The notes under the pieces were generated by a model. The model worked only from the letters and a program-made list of their open reading frames with translations. It made no database searches and had not been told where the DNA came from. Source: Paenibacillus taiwanensis DSM 18679 (GTDB taxonomy: Bacteria > Bacillota > Bacilli > Paenibacillales > Paenibacillaceae). From it: DNA of 64,000 nt. Position 1 is the first letter of the stretch. Each line of letters starts with the position of its first letter. A program made the position numbers and the translations under genes. Below are positions 43,043-52,396 of the stretch, in pieces. The stretch covers positions 769,705 to 833,704 of the forward strand of contig NZ_KE384306.1 of NCBI RefSeq assembly GCF_000425125.1. Direction: 5' to 3'.

Positions 43043-44136
43043 GGATGTACCTCTTTCCTCGGAACTAGCTTGATCAGTTTGACATAAAGTAACAGCAGTA
43101 CAGGGAGTGTGTAAGCCACCATCAGTCCAGAGTAGCCTGCCCATGTTTTCCATAGTTCGGATTGATTCCAAGACGGCTGTATAATAGTAACGATCACAAG
43201 CGATGCAACACTAAACAGAAGCACATGCATCGAATGGTTGGATGAACCGAGCAGATGGGAGCTACAGTAGGCGGCGCTATAAATATAAGGAACCCATGCA
43301 GTAGAGACAACGAATAAATACAATGCTAAAAAAATGATATCGAACCGTTCCAGAAAGCGGAATTCTACCACTTTAAGCAGCGATAAGAAGGGCTGATTGT
43401 ATTGCGTAATCTCATCTGGACTAAAATACACAAAACAAACAATTGTGCTGGCTAAGTAAAGCAGCAGCGTAAAGGTGTTTCCTAACAACACACCAGGGAT
43501 GGCTAGTTCCTTGCGATTTAAAAAAGGATAGACCAGAAAGATGATCTCAAATCCAATAAATGAAAATGTTGTTGAGTTCACAGCCTTAAAAATAGGTAGC
43601 CAGCCTTCCTTGATGAGGGGAAGCATGTGTACGAATTGCCCCTCGCGCAACGGAATAATAAAGACGAAGCCCATCCATAACGAGAGAAAGAAAACAAATT
43701 CGCAGTATCTGGCTATCGCTACAATATGATGACGTGCCATCATATAAGCGGGAACGACAAATAACATCATAATCATCGTCATAGGCATTAAAGGCAGGAA
43801 CCAAGCTTGAATATACAACATGGCATTGACTAGCACACTCCAGCTGAAAAATACAAAATGTACGACCAGCAGCAGCACGAATACTCTTCCGATCACTTTG
43901 CCAAACAGTCGCATAAACAAGTCGGGCAGTGTATCATTCGGGTATTGTTGCATGACGAGCACCATAATGATACCAAAGCAGACGTTTAACCCCCAGGCGA
44001 GCAAAATAGAGATCCAGCCGTCTGTTCCTGCAATTTCAGCCAACTGCCGTGGGAGTGACAAAATGCCCGTACCAACTTGCATACTATGGACCAGAAGCGA
44101 AAATTGCAGAAATGTAAAGACGGGTTTTTTTTTCAT
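43039..44136 (-). CDS. Spore germination permease, GerAB/ArcD family
   Basis: The 365-residue protein has about ten TM segments. It begins FTFLQFSLLVHSMQVGTGILS, the typical GerB start (endospore germination permease, APC superfamily). This subunit holds the germinant-binding pocket in GerA-type receptors. It overlaps both neighbours by 4 bases (ATGA), giving a tightly coupled A-B-C operon. Germinant specificity cannot be read here. Confidence 0.93.
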   Translation of the reverse strand: MKKKPVFTFLQFSLLVHSMQVGTGILSLPRQLAEIAGTDGWISILLAWGLNVCFGIIMVLVMQQYPNDTLPDLFMRLFGKVIGRVFVLLLVVHFVFFSWSVLVNAMLYIQAWFLPLMPMTMIMMLFVVPAYMMARHHIVAIARYCEFVFFLSLWMGFVFIIPLREGQFVHMLPLIKEGWLPIFKAVNSTTFSFIGFEIIFLVYPFLNRKELAIPGVLLGNTFTLLLYLASTIVCFVYFSPDEITQYNQPFLSLLKVVEFRFLERFDIIFLALYLFVVSTAWVPYIYSAAYCSSHLLGSSNHSMHVLLFSVASLVIVTIIQPSWNQSELWKTWAGYSGLMVAYTLPVLLLLYVKLIKLVPRKEVHP

Positions 44137-45605
44137 GACGCATCACCATCTGGTTTGTTGTTTCCTTGCCGTTTACTTTGCTTTGGCATGGCGTTGGTAG
44201 GACGAGAACTCATTTTCCAAAGCGGTAATCGAACAAATGCATCCTTCAAATCTGAAAATTTTAAGGGTGATAAGGGACTGCCATAGGGCGCTCCCAATGA
44301 GGTCAGTGCCGTTATATGTGAAACAAGCATCATTGCTCCAGAAACCAATCCTACAATGCCAAACATAAAAGCAAGTAGCATCATTGGAAATCGAAGGAAA
44401 CGAATGGCTGCGCCCATATCGTAGTTCGGGATAATAAACGAGGCAATTGCCGTGACAGATACGACGATAACCATAATGTTGCTGACGATTCCTGCCTGCA
44501 CTGCGGTTTGACCAATGATGATGCCTCCTACTAATCCAACAGTTTGCCCGATAGGCGCCGGTAGACGAATGCCTGCTTCACGCATCATTTCCAGTGTTAT
44601 TTCCATCATGACGGCTTCAAGAAACGGATGAAAGGGAACTTTTTCTCTGGACTCTGCGATCGATAGTACGAGTTGGATCGGGATGACTTCGAAATTAAAA
44701 GTTAAAAATGAAATATAAATAGAAGGTAAAAACAAGGCGATCATAAACGCAAACATTCGAAGTAGACGAATGAAAGTCGCTATCGACCATCTCATGCTGT
44801 AATCATCCACACTCTGAAAAAAGGCCACAAAGGTGACAGGAGCAATTAACACACTTGGTGAACGATCGACTACAATCACAAAGCGCCCCTGTAAGATGTG
44901 AGAAGCGGCAGAGTCAGGACGCTCGGTCATTAAAAGCTGCGGAAAAGGTGAAAAAGAGCGATCCTCCACAAATTCCGCTAATTCCCCCGTATTTATAATG
45001 GCATCAACATCTACTTTGCCAATACGTTCAACAAGCTCTGTCAATATTTCGGGATCGGCGACATCCTGAAGATACATGATAGAGATGCTTGTTTTGCCGC
45101 GTGCGCCAACTGTTAATTCCGTAATCTTTAGTTCACGATTGGGTATGTATCTGCGAATAAGCGCAATGTTCAGCTGCGCTGTCTCCACGAATCCTTGATG
45201 AGCACCTTTAATTGAAGCTTCTATTTGTGGATCTTCAATCGCTCGCTGCGGCCATCCACTCGTGTCTAACAGGAAAGCTTTGGCCTGTCCTTCCATAAAT
45301 ACGACAGATTTTCCGATTAATAAGCCATGTTCTATTTCACTCCACTTCGTTGTGTTTTTGATGTTGCCGACAGTAACAGGAACAACACCTTCTTGATTGT
45401 GGATGCTGTGGAAAAAGGGGCGCAGTACATCGTTATTAATAGAATTCATGTCGACAAGTCCTTCAAAGTAGGCTACGACTGCTGATGCACCTTGCTCTGT
45501 ATCCATGCTCCGGATGACAAGGTCTGGAGCCAGCGTAAAAATAGTTTGCAATTGTGAAATGTTGTGCTGCAATTGCTCGTGTACTGTTCCACCGGAACTT
45601 GCCAT
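44133..45605 (-). CDS. Spore germination protein, GerAA/GerKA family
   Basis: The 490-residue protein has the cytosolic N-terminal region and the conserved GERA signature: ALRPFFHSIHNQEGVVP-like segment, GRFVIVVDRSPSVLIAPVTF, VIPIQLVLSIAESREKVPFHP and GGIIIGQTAVQAG. A TM bundle follows and the C-terminus is polar (KRQGNNKPDGD). GGGG 8 bases upstream supports ATG 45605 rather than 45629. A TGAATA-like motif at 45681-45686 on the minus strand could be part of a forespore sigma-G promoter, but the -10 spacing is poor. Confidence 0.93.
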   Translation of the reverse strand: MASSGGTVHEQLQHNISQLQTIFTLAPDLVIRSMDTEQGASAVVAYFEGLVDMNSINNDVLRPFFHSIHNQEGVVPVTVGNIKNTTKWSEIEHGLLIGKSVVFMEGQAKAFLLDTSGWPQRAIEDPQIEASIKGAHQGFVETAQLNIALIRRYIPNRELKITELTVGARGKTSISIMYLQDVADPEILTELVERIGKVDVDAIINTGELAEFVEDRSFSPFPQLLMTERPDSAASHILQGRFVIVVDRSPSVLIAPVTFVAFFQSVDDYSMRWSIATFIRLLRMFAFMIALFLPSIYISFLTFNFEVIPIQLVLSIAESREKVPFHPFLEAVMMEITLEMMREAGIRLPAPIGQTVGLVGGIIIGQTAVQAGIVSNIMVIVVSVTAIASFIIPNYDMGAAIRFLRFPMMLLAFMFGIVGLVSGAMMLVSHITALTSLGAPYGSPLSPLKFSDLKDAFVRLPLWKMSSRPTNAMPKQSKRQGNNKPDGDAS

Positions 45606-45802
45606 TATCTCATCCCCAACATTGTTCATATTGTGGAAAGTTTGTGTAAATATCGCTTTTTTTATGCAGTAACAGCATCATATTCACCTATGTGATTTAG
45701 GGTTTCATGCTTAAATAAGGGGAGTTATAAAGAAGAGGAAGTTGGAACGAGCCTCAAGCAGTATTCCACTGATGAGGCCATTTCTGATACGTGATTGGAG
45801 CC

Positions 45803-46408
45803 TTATTGTTGATGACGTACAAATAAATGCAGCACATGCATCGCTGAATCTTGCTCGATAAAGGATAGGTCTTTTGCCTCCGCTAATAAAATGGACTGGA
45901 GACAAGATAAAAAGTAATAAGCGAGCACACTAGGTGATCCGTCAACGATATGTCCCGTAGCTTGGCCATCTGCCATAATGGAGGTCACCAGCTGTAAATT
46001 TTCCTTCATCTGCTGTTTGACAGCATCTTTTAATTCTGCACTAGTTGAGTCAGACGTCATAAATTGATCCACAAACGATTGATGAAATAAAACATCCTCC
46101 CACTTGCATACATACACTTGTTCTACCAGACACTGTAGTTTCACGTCTGCGGTTGCTTGCATTTGAGTTATACGTACTAGCTCATGCTTAAAGCTGTTTA
46201 TATTTTTATTTAAAAGAGATACATAGATTTCTTCTTTGGATTTGAAATAATTATAGACAAGTCCGTGACTCATGCCAGCTTGCTTGGCGATATCCGATAT
46301 TTTCGTAGAGTTTATTCCATTTTTAGCAAATAACTCAACCGCCGCAGACATGATCTGCTCGCAACGTTCCTTGCGAAGTTCTCGGTCCTTCTCTTCATTT
46401 CTGGCCAC
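45803..46408 (-). CDS. TetR/AcrR-family repressor, likely regulator of the divergent MFS exporter
   Basis: The 201-residue protein has a standard HTH: CEQIMSAAVELFAKNGINST, then KISDIAKQAGMSHGLVYNYF. The ligand domain is all-helical. GTG 46408 follows GGGGAGGAC. It is divergent from an MFS drug exporter, and a perfect 15-bp palindrome lies between them, the usual arrangement for a TetR-controlled pump. Confidence 0.9.
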   Translation of the reverse strand: MARNEEKDRELRKERCEQIMSAAVELFAKNGINSTKISDIAKQAGMSHGLVYNYFKSKEEIYVSLLNKNINSFKHELVRITQMQATADVKLQCLVEQVYVCKWEDVLFHQSFVDQFMTSDSTSAELKDAVKQQMKENLQLVTSIMADGQATGHIVDGSPSVLAYYFLSCLQSILLAEAKDLSFIEQDSAMHVLHLFVRHQQ

Positions 46409-46514
46409 TTTGCCGTCCTCCCCATACTGGTTTCCATATGTAAGACCTATTCATGATAGAGCGTTCCTGAAAGAACGTCAAGGTCAAGCAATTTCATGAC
46501 AGGAAAAATGAAAC

Positions 46515-46554
46515 ATCTCACAGATTGACTTTGGGTCAATCTGTGAGATATACT
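46515..46554 (+). promoter_or_regulatory. MFS promoter with 15-bp palindromic TetR operator
   Basis: ATCTCACAGATTGAC (46515-46529) is perfectly inverted at GTCAATCTGTGAGAT (46535-46549). It overlaps TTGACT (46525-46530) and TATACT (46549-46554), spaced 18 bases, i.e. the whole promoter of the exporter. Confidence 0.75.
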
Positions 46555-46636
46555 ACATCGTACAGAAAAAAAGATAGTAACATACCAATCATGCAGGATA
46601 GTATCCGCATACGGCGATGGAGGAGAGCATACGACT

Positions 46637-47854
46637 ATGTCTAGCAAGGAAATGAATAAAGGACCGCTTTTTATTTTAATGATCAACATGTTTATTGCCA
46701 TGTTGGGTATCGGTCTAATTATTCCCGTGCTGCCTGAGTTTCTGAAGGAATTTGGTGCAACGGGTAAGGCGGCGGGATATTTAGTGGCAGCAATGGGATT
46801 GACCCAGTTTATTTTTTCACCGATCGCAGGGGAATGGTCCGATCGATTCGGACGCAAAAAGTTAATTATTGCAGGTCTTCTTCTATTTAGTGGTTCCAAT
46901 TTAATTTTTGCAATAGCAGATCAAATATGGATGCTTTATGTGTCCCGGTTTATTGGAGGAATTGGCGCTGCGGCTATGATTCCTTCGATGATGGCCTATG
47001 TGGCCGATGTAACTAGTGTTGAAAGTCGAGGCAAAGGATTAGGAATGCTTGGCGCCTCGATGTCATTAGGCTTTGTTATTGGACCTGGTATTGGTGGATT
47101 TTTAGCTGAGTTGGGCATTCGGGCGCCATTTTATGTGTCAGCAGGTGTTGGAGCGATTGCTATGATTGTTTCGCTGCTTGTCCTACCCGAGACGTTGTCT
47201 GTGGAACAGCGCCAGCAGTTGATTAAGCATAAGCAGAAATCTGAGCATATTTTTAAACAGTTGGCACAGTCTATAAAAGCGCCTTATTGGATCTTCTTGT
47301 TCCTGATGTTTACTTTGACGTTTGGTTTGGCGAATTTTGAAGCTATTTTCCCGTTGTTTGTTGACCAAAAGTACGGTTATACCGCACGTGACATTTCAAT
47401 TTTAATTACGGTAGGAGCTTTGGTTGGTGTGTTCATCCAAGCGCTATTTATTGATAAATTGCTGAAGAAGTTTGGGGAGCGCAGGCTGATCAATGTGACC
47501 TTTTTGGCAGCAGCAGCAACACTGGTCTTGATGTTATTTTCAGGTAATATGCTGTACATGCTCGTGATGATTGTCCTTTTCTTTACGTTTACCTCGATAT
47601 TACGCCCTGCCATTAATACGTTATTATCTAAACTTGCAGGCGAAGAGCAAGGGTTCGTAGCTGGGATGAACAATGCGTACATGAGTTTGGGCAACATTTT
47701 TGGCCCTGCACTGGCAGGCATATTATTTGATATCCATTTGGATTTGCCTTATTCAGTTGGTGCCATCATTCTGGTTATAAGCTTCGGTTTGTCGGTTATT
47801 TGGGGAAGAAATTCTTCTAAGGTGGTAAACAAAGAAGTTATGTTAAATAGGTAA
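46637..47854 (+). CDS. MFS multidrug/tetracycline-type exporter (Bmr/NorA-like)
   Basis: The 405-residue, 12-TM protein has GIGLIIPVLPEFLKEFG in TM1, motif A in GEWSDRFGRKKLIIAG, motif B in RFIGGIGAAAMIPSMMAYV and antiporter motif C in LGASMSLGFVIGPGIGGFLA. This fits drug:proton antiporters of the Bmr/NorA group. GGAGGAG leads to ATG 46637. It is controlled, by inference, by the divergent TetR protein. Confidence 0.92.
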   Translation: MSSKEMNKGPLFILMINMFIAMLGIGLIIPVLPEFLKEFGATGKAAGYLVAAMGLTQFIFSPIAGEWSDRFGRKKLIIAGLLLFSGSNLIFAIADQIWMLYVSRFIGGIGAAAMIPSMMAYVADVTSVESRGKGLGMLGASMSLGFVIGPGIGGFLAELGIRAPFYVSAGVGAIAMIVSLLVLPETLSVEQRQQLIKHKQKSEHIFKQLAQSIKAPYWIFLFLMFTLTFGLANFEAIFPLFVDQKYGYTARDISILITVGALVGVFIQALFIDKLLKKFGERRLINVTFLAAAATLVLMLFSGNMLYMLVMIVLFFTFTSILRPAINTLLSKLAGEEQGFVAGMNNAYMSLGNIFGPALAGILFDIHLDLPYSVGAIILVISFGLSVIWGRNSSKVVNKEVMLNR

Positions 47855-47860
47855 GCGAAT

Positions 47861-47898
47861 GACCCGCATCCTTAATACAGCGATGCGGGTCGTTTTGT
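47861..47898 (+). terminator. Terminator after the MFS gene
   Basis: GACCCGCATC (47861-47870) pairs with GATGCGGGTC (47882-47891), followed by GTTTTGTTT. Confidence 0.85.
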
Positions 47899-47970
47899 TT
47901 GGATAAACCGTGACTTATTTGGTCGTGTAATCGTTTGCGCTTTTGTCCATGCGGCATAGAAGCTGCCTCA

Positions 47971-48894
47971 TTACTGTGAAGTAGAAGGAGCAGCTGTGGT
48001 TTTAGTTTCGGATATTTGATATGTTGGCCTATCATTTCGCAGAAAGATCCAGACGCCAACAATGAGCAGTACACAAGCAAACCATTGTAACGCACCGAGT
48101 GTCTCACCAAGTAATACCCACGCCAGCAAACTAGCCCCCACCGGTTCTCCAAGGATGCTCATTGAAATTGAAGTGGCGCTGACATACTTAAGCAGCCAGT
48201 TAAACAGCATATGGCCAAGCACCGTTGGAATGACAGCCATTAAAGCGAATAGGAGCCACTCATTGGCGGGGTACCCCACGAGAGGGAGACCTGCACATAA
48301 GTTGTATACGGCCAAGCTAAGTCCGGCAATTAGAAAAACATAAAAATTGTACACATAGGAGGTGACGCGGCTTCTTAAATCTTGACCTAGCAACATATGT
48401 ATGACAACTGCAATCGTGCCCAGAACGGACAAAAAGTCACCATATAAGGCTTGATCGGAAATTTGAAAATCTCCCCAACCGATCATTACCATGCCAATTA
48501 AGGCAAGACCAAGACCATAGATTGCGGAACGTTTAATGCGGTGCTGAAACAGCCAGTATGATGCAATTAGAATTAGGACAGGTTCTAAGGTCAAGATGAC
48601 CGTTGAACTGGATACAGATGTGTAACGCAGTGATTCCATCCAGAGCAGAAAATGAATGCCTAAAAATATTCCAGACATAGAAAGCCGTAACCAATCATTT
48701 TTCCGAACGGCTTTCCACTCCTCACGATACGACCACATCCAAGGGAGCAACAGCAAATTTGTAAGCAGCAATCGATACATGCCCAAAATTGAAGCTGGAG
48801 CTGCTGACCATTTAACGATAATAGCTGAAAATGAAATCGCAATGATACCGATAAACATGAAAACATACAAATGTAATGATTTCTGAGACGCCAT
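47971..48894 (-). CDS. EamA/DMT-family transporter
   Basis: The 307-residue protein has ten TM segments in two EamA halves: IAISFSAIIVKWSAAPAS opens the first, and SVLGTIAVVIHMLLGQDL the second. ILGEPVGASLLAWVLLGET follows, as in metabolite exporters of the drug/metabolite family. ATG 48894 follows GAGGTG at about 10 bases. The substrate is unknown and no riboswitch or adjacent regulator is visible, unlike the EamA gene at 14112. Confidence 0.88.
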   Translation of the reverse strand: MASQKSLHLYVFMFIGIIAISFSAIIVKWSAAPASILGMYRLLLTNLLLLPWMWSYREEWKAVRKNDWLRLSMSGIFLGIHFLLWMESLRYTSVSSSTVILTLEPVLILIASYWLFQHRIKRSAIYGLGLALIGMVMIGWGDFQISDQALYGDFLSVLGTIAVVIHMLLGQDLRSRVTSYVYNFYVFLIAGLSLAVYNLCAGLPLVGYPANEWLLFALMAVIPTVLGHMLFNWLLKYVSATSISMSILGEPVGASLLAWVLLGETLGALQWFACVLLIVGVWIFLRNDRPTYQISETKTTAAPSTSQ

Positions 48895-48974
48895 GCTGCT
48901 TAACACCTCGACACGATGGATTTAGATCCGTTCACCATCAGCTAGTATACAGTAAATGGTACGCGATGTGAATC

Positions 48975-49511
48975 TTAATTATGGTTATGTATTCGTTTAC
49001 GGAGCGCTCGCTCGATACGCGCCTGCTGCCGCAAGTGGTGCGCAACGTGCATCACAATATGCTCATACCACTCTTCAGCATTTAAGTAGCCTAGATAGGG
49101 CTGTTTCATTTTTTGATCGCGAGGAATGGTGGATACAAGCGTTTCCAGTTCTCGCATCGTATTCAAAAAAGAAACCCAGCGCTCTAATAGCTGTTCTTTG
49201 CTGCACGGTTGGAAAGGGGTATGTTCAATGGTCTCTGGCATTTTGACTCTAATTGGCGGCATGGAGCCCATCCAATACACAATCTTTCCCGACCACGATT
49301 TCTTCTTTGGCAGTGCCGCGGCTGTCCTGCAATTCATTAAAGTCTCCATCTGGATGAAACCGGTACCCACTACATGGTTATTCAACTCACCAAGCGACCA
49401 GGAAGTAGGCGAGGGTTTAAAGAGTAGTTCCTCGTAGCTATAACGTTCAATTGCTGTTATGTAGACTTGCGATAGTTCTTCAAACCTTGCAAAGGCTTGT
49501 TTGGAATCCAT
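48975..49511 (-). CDS. DinB/YfiT-family protein
   Basis: The 178-residue protein has the DinB four-helix pattern with metal-type histidines: TSWSLGELNNHVVGTGF, AEEWYEHIVMHVAHHLRQQ. The family has been linked to thiol or metal-dependent transferases, but most members are uncharacterised. GGAGGAG before ATG 49511 sets the start. Confidence 0.85.
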   Translation of the reverse strand: MDSKQAFARFEELSQVYITAIERYSYEELLFKPSPTSWSLGELNNHVVGTGFIQMETLMNCRTAAALPKKKSWSGKIVYWMGSMPPIRVKMPETIEHTPFQPCSKEQLLERWVSFLNTMRELETLVSTIPRDQKMKQPYLGYLNAEEWYEHIVMHVAHHLRQQARIERALRKRIHNHN

Positions 49512-49837
49512 GTCTGCTCCTCCAGTTTTTATATTTAATATTTCATCGAATCTCGTTTCAGTCAAATAAAATCAACATCAAATGATGGCTTTTTCCATTT
49601 GCGTTTAGATCATAATATTCAAATTTTTGAGTATCTAATGCAATGATTAAAATATGGTATTTTTTGAAGGAGGTGACCAAAATATCAATCATAATAATAC
49701 ACTGGTTAAAATTATGTGATGAAAATCATAAGATTATAATAGATAAGTATGGTAATCAATGGTATACTATCCCTGTAAACGCTTACTCGTGTTTTACTGA
49801 TTTGTTTTCTATTACCTACAGAAAGAAAGTGAATCCT
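49512..49837. other. aspA promoter/leader region
   Basis: The region contains the aspA promoter and cre site (49760-49787). An in-frame extension upstream of aspA is open but lacks any similarity to the enzyme and is judged noncoding. Confidence 0.55.
49760..49787 (+). promoter_or_regulatory. Extended -10 promoter and consensus cre site for aspA
   Basis: TGGTATACT (49760-49768) is an extended -10. TGTAAACGCTTACT (49774-49787) matches the CcpA operator consensus TGWAARCGYTWNCW at every position. A cre overlapping the start point normally means repression by CcpA in the presence of glucose. Confidence 0.72.
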
Positions 49838-51262
49838 ATGGCTACACTTTTAACAAGAACAGAGAAAGATTTCCTTGGAGAAAAAGACGTGCCTGTTGAG
49901 GCATACTATGGTATTCAGACGCTGCGGGCAGTAGAGAACTTCCCTATTACCGGTTATCGGATGAGTGAAGAATTGATCCGTGCGTTAGCGATTGTCAAGA
50001 AGTCAGCAGCGATTGCCAATATGGAAGTGAAGCAACTACAGCCCAACTTGTGCCAAGCGATTACACAAGCGGCCGATGAGATTATTCAAGGTCAGTTGCA
50101 TGATCAATTTATCGTTGACCCGATTCAAGGTGGAGCGGGTACTTCGATCAATATGAATGCCAACGAGGTCATTGCCAATCGCGCGTTGGAACTGCTTGGC
50201 AAGGCTAAAGGCGATTATGCGAGCTTGAGCCCTAACAACCATGTGAATCGCGCACAATCCACGAACGATGCCTTTCCGACTGCGATACACATCGCTGTCT
50301 TAACTCTTATAGATAAGCTGCTTATTACGATGCGAGAGCTGCACCAGACTTTTAGTGACAAAGCAGAGCAGTTTGACCACGTAATTAAGATGGGACGTAC
50401 TCATTTACAGGATGCCGTACCTATTCGTTTAGGTCAAGAGTTTGAAGCCTATAGCCGAATGCTTGCTCGAGACATTAAACGAATCGAGCATACAAAGGAA
50501 CATTTATATGAAGTTAATATGGGAGCTACTGCGGTTGGAACAGGCTTAAATGCTGACCCGCGTTATATACAGCGAGTGGTGGAATTGCTAGCGCAGTTAA
50601 GTGGCTTGCCGCTTAAACATGCAGAGCATCTTATCGATGCAACGCAAAATACGGATGCGTATACGGAAGTGTCTGCTTCATTAAAGGTTTGTATGATGAA
50701 TATGTCCAAGATTGCAAACGATTTGCGTCTGCTTGCATCTGGACCACGCACCGGATTTGGTGAGATTCGCTTGCCAGCACGTCAGCCAGGATCTTCGATA
50801 ATGCCAGGGAAAGTGAATCCGGTCATGTGTGAAGTGGTGAATCAGGTCGCTTTCCAGGTGATCGGAAATGATCATACGATCTGTCTCGCATCGGAGTCAG
50901 GGCAACTGGAGCTTAACGTGATGGAGCCGGTACTGGTGTTTAACTTACTACAGTCGCTCAGCATGATGAACAACGTCTTTAAAGTATTCCGCACACACTG
51001 CCTAGAAGGAATCGAGGCTAATGAAGAACGTTGCCGCTTGTACGTTGAAAATAGTGTAGGGATCATAACAGCGATAAGTCCGCACCTAGGTTACGAGGTC
51101 GCTGCACGAATTGCACGCGAAGCGACAGAAAGCGGGAAGTCCGTGCGTGAATTGTGCTTGATGTATCAAGTGTTAACCGAAGAGGAATTGGATATTATTT
51201 TGGACGCACATGAGATGACCAAGCCTGGCATTGCAGGCGCAGCTTTATTTGATAGAGAATAG
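49838..51262 (+). CDS. aspA: Aspartate ammonia-lyase
   Basis: The 474-residue fumarase/aspartase-superfamily protein has TRTEKDFLGEKDVPVEAYYG, GGAGTSINMNANEVIANRA, the TSTNDAFPTA-like QSTNDAFPTAIH and the family signature loop GSSIMPGKVNPVMCE. It reversibly deaminates L-aspartate to fumarate and ammonia. Aspartase is favoured over fumarase by the FLGEKDVPVEAYYGIQTLRA start and SINMNANEV. The ribosome site is weak (AAAGTGA). A cre site lies 51 bases upstream, and a terminator follows. Confidence 0.94.
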   Translation: MATLLTRTEKDFLGEKDVPVEAYYGIQTLRAVENFPITGYRMSEELIRALAIVKKSAAIANMEVKQLQPNLCQAITQAADEIIQGQLHDQFIVDPIQGGAGTSINMNANEVIANRALELLGKAKGDYASLSPNNHVNRAQSTNDAFPTAIHIAVLTLIDKLLITMRELHQTFSDKAEQFDHVIKMGRTHLQDAVPIRLGQEFEAYSRMLARDIKRIEHTKEHLYEVNMGATAVGTGLNADPRYIQRVVELLAQLSGLPLKHAEHLIDATQNTDAYTEVSASLKVCMMNMSKIANDLRLLASGPRTGFGEIRLPARQPGSSIMPGKVNPVMCEVVNQVAFQVIGNDHTICLASESGQLELNVMEPVLVFNLLQSLSMMNNVFKVFRTHCLEGIEANEERCRLYVENSVGIITAISPHLGYEVAARIAREATESGKSVRELCLMYQVLTEEELDIILDAHEMTKPGIAGAALFDRE

Positions 51263-51281
51263 ATCATACTTGATTCGACTG

Positions 51282-51312
51282 AAAAGGCAGCCCTCGGGGC
51301 TGCCTTTTGTGG
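51282..51312 (+). terminator. Terminator after aspA
   Basis: A perfect 12-bp stem (51282-51293 with 51297-51308) has a 3-base loop and ends in TTTTG. Confidence 0.9.
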
Positions 51313-51394
51313 TATAAGTATCCATCGTACGTCTGCTTTTTTTTGTAAGGGTAAAGAGAGAGCAAGTCATTTCAAGTGCAAATGGAACATCAGC

Positions 51395-51462
51395 TTGCAT
51401 CTGAAAACTATTTTTGTTACGATGAAAGAACTTATTGGTCAAATATAGAACTTATAAGTTCT
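51395..51462 (+). promoter_or_regulatory. Promoter and 16-bp palindrome ahead of the TetR/serine-hydrolase operon
   Basis: TTGCAT (51395-51400) and TACGAT (51418-51423) are spaced 17 bases. Downstream, AGAACTTATAAGTTCT (51447-51462) is a perfect palindrome, and a half-copy AGAACTTAT lies at 51427-51435. This is a likely autoregulatory TetR site. Confidence 0.68.
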
Positions 51463-51479
51463 TGAAAGGTGTGATCAAA

Positions 51480-52379
51480 ATGACCGATCCGTCTAATGGC
51501 TTATTGCCAGATAAAATGACGACAATTTTGTTGTCCGCAACCAAATTGTTTGCTTCCAAAGGATATGTGCAGACAACGATGCAGGAAGTCGCAAAGTATT
51601 GCAAAATATCTAAAGGAAGTATATACCAACATTATTCATCAAAGGACGAACTGCTGCTGCACATCTTCAAATATTATGACAACTTGTTTGTTGCGCAGTT
51701 GCAGGAAGCGGAGCAATCTTATAGCACGCAGAATCGACTGCTTGGGGTGATTGTAGCTCATCTATCCATGTGCAAGCACTATCCCGAATTTTTTACTATG
51801 CAAACAAGAGAGAATGTAAGTTATGCGAGTGAAGAGATGCAGCACTTTATCGCTCAAATAAATGATCGGAATCTTCAACTGCTATTAGACACTATAGTTG
51901 TGAACTATGGGCAAGCTGCGTTAATGTACCGATTTGAATTGGGCCTTATGTTAAGTGGCATGATCTCATCTTTTATGGGACTGTTTGTTCTTGAACACGC
52001 GAAACTCTCTGTGGAACAGTCGGCACAAGCGATTAGTCAGGCTATGGATCATGTCGTTGACGGAATGGTGACACAACGGGCAGTGCCTTTATTTACCGAA
52101 GGCACATTCCAACACTCCCATACTTCCCAACAGCATCATCCAGTTCATCCGTTAACACTTACTAGCCAATTGAGGGAATACGTCAAGCAGTCGACGTTAA
52201 ATGTTGAAGAGAAGGAAGTGGTAATGGAATCTATTCAAGTGCTTGAGTTTGAGTTGCTCGCGGTACAGCCCCGTAAAGTCATAATAACAGGGATGCTGCG
52301 CAATCTGGAGTCAGTAGCAGCTATTCAGTCTATTTATAAGCAGCTTGAAGCTGCTTTGCGTGACACGCTATTAATATAA
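51480..52379 (+). CDS. TetR/AcrR-family regulator with long C-terminal extension
   Basis: The 299-residue protein has a TetR HTH: MTTILLSATKLFASKGYVQ, then TTMQEVAKYCKISKGSIYQHY. The ligand domain ends near residue 195. An additional roughly 100 residues follow: a His-rich linker (HSHTSQQHHPVHP) and a helical block (LREYVKQSTLNVEEKEVV, VIITGMLRNLESVAAIQSIY) not found in ordinary 190-210-residue TetR proteins. AAAGGTGTGATC precedes ATG 51480. It is co-transcribed with a serine hydrolase, gap 17 bases. Confidence 0.87.
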   Translation: MTDPSNGLLPDKMTTILLSATKLFASKGYVQTTMQEVAKYCKISKGSIYQHYSSKDELLLHIFKYYDNLFVAQLQEAEQSYSTQNRLLGVIVAHLSMCKHYPEFFTMQTRENVSYASEEMQHFIAQINDRNLQLLLDTIVVNYGQAALMYRFELGLMLSGMISSFMGLFVLEHAKLSVEQSAQAISQAMDHVVDGMVTQRAVPLFTEGTFQHSHTSQQHHPVHPLTLTSQLREYVKQSTLNVEEKEVVMESIQVLEFELLAVQPRKVIITGMLRNLESVAAIQSIYKQLEAALRDTLLI

Positions 52380-52396
52380 TGGGGGAATGAACCGAG

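Noticed and set aside
45660-45686. Sigma-G-like promoter (TGAATA ... CATAAAA) before the ger operon
   Set aside because: The spacing is about 14 bases instead of 17-18, so it is not listed as a feature.
49643-49837. 65-codon N-terminal extension of aspartase
   Set aside because: It has no similarity to the aspartase N-terminus, and the promoter and cre site lie inside it.
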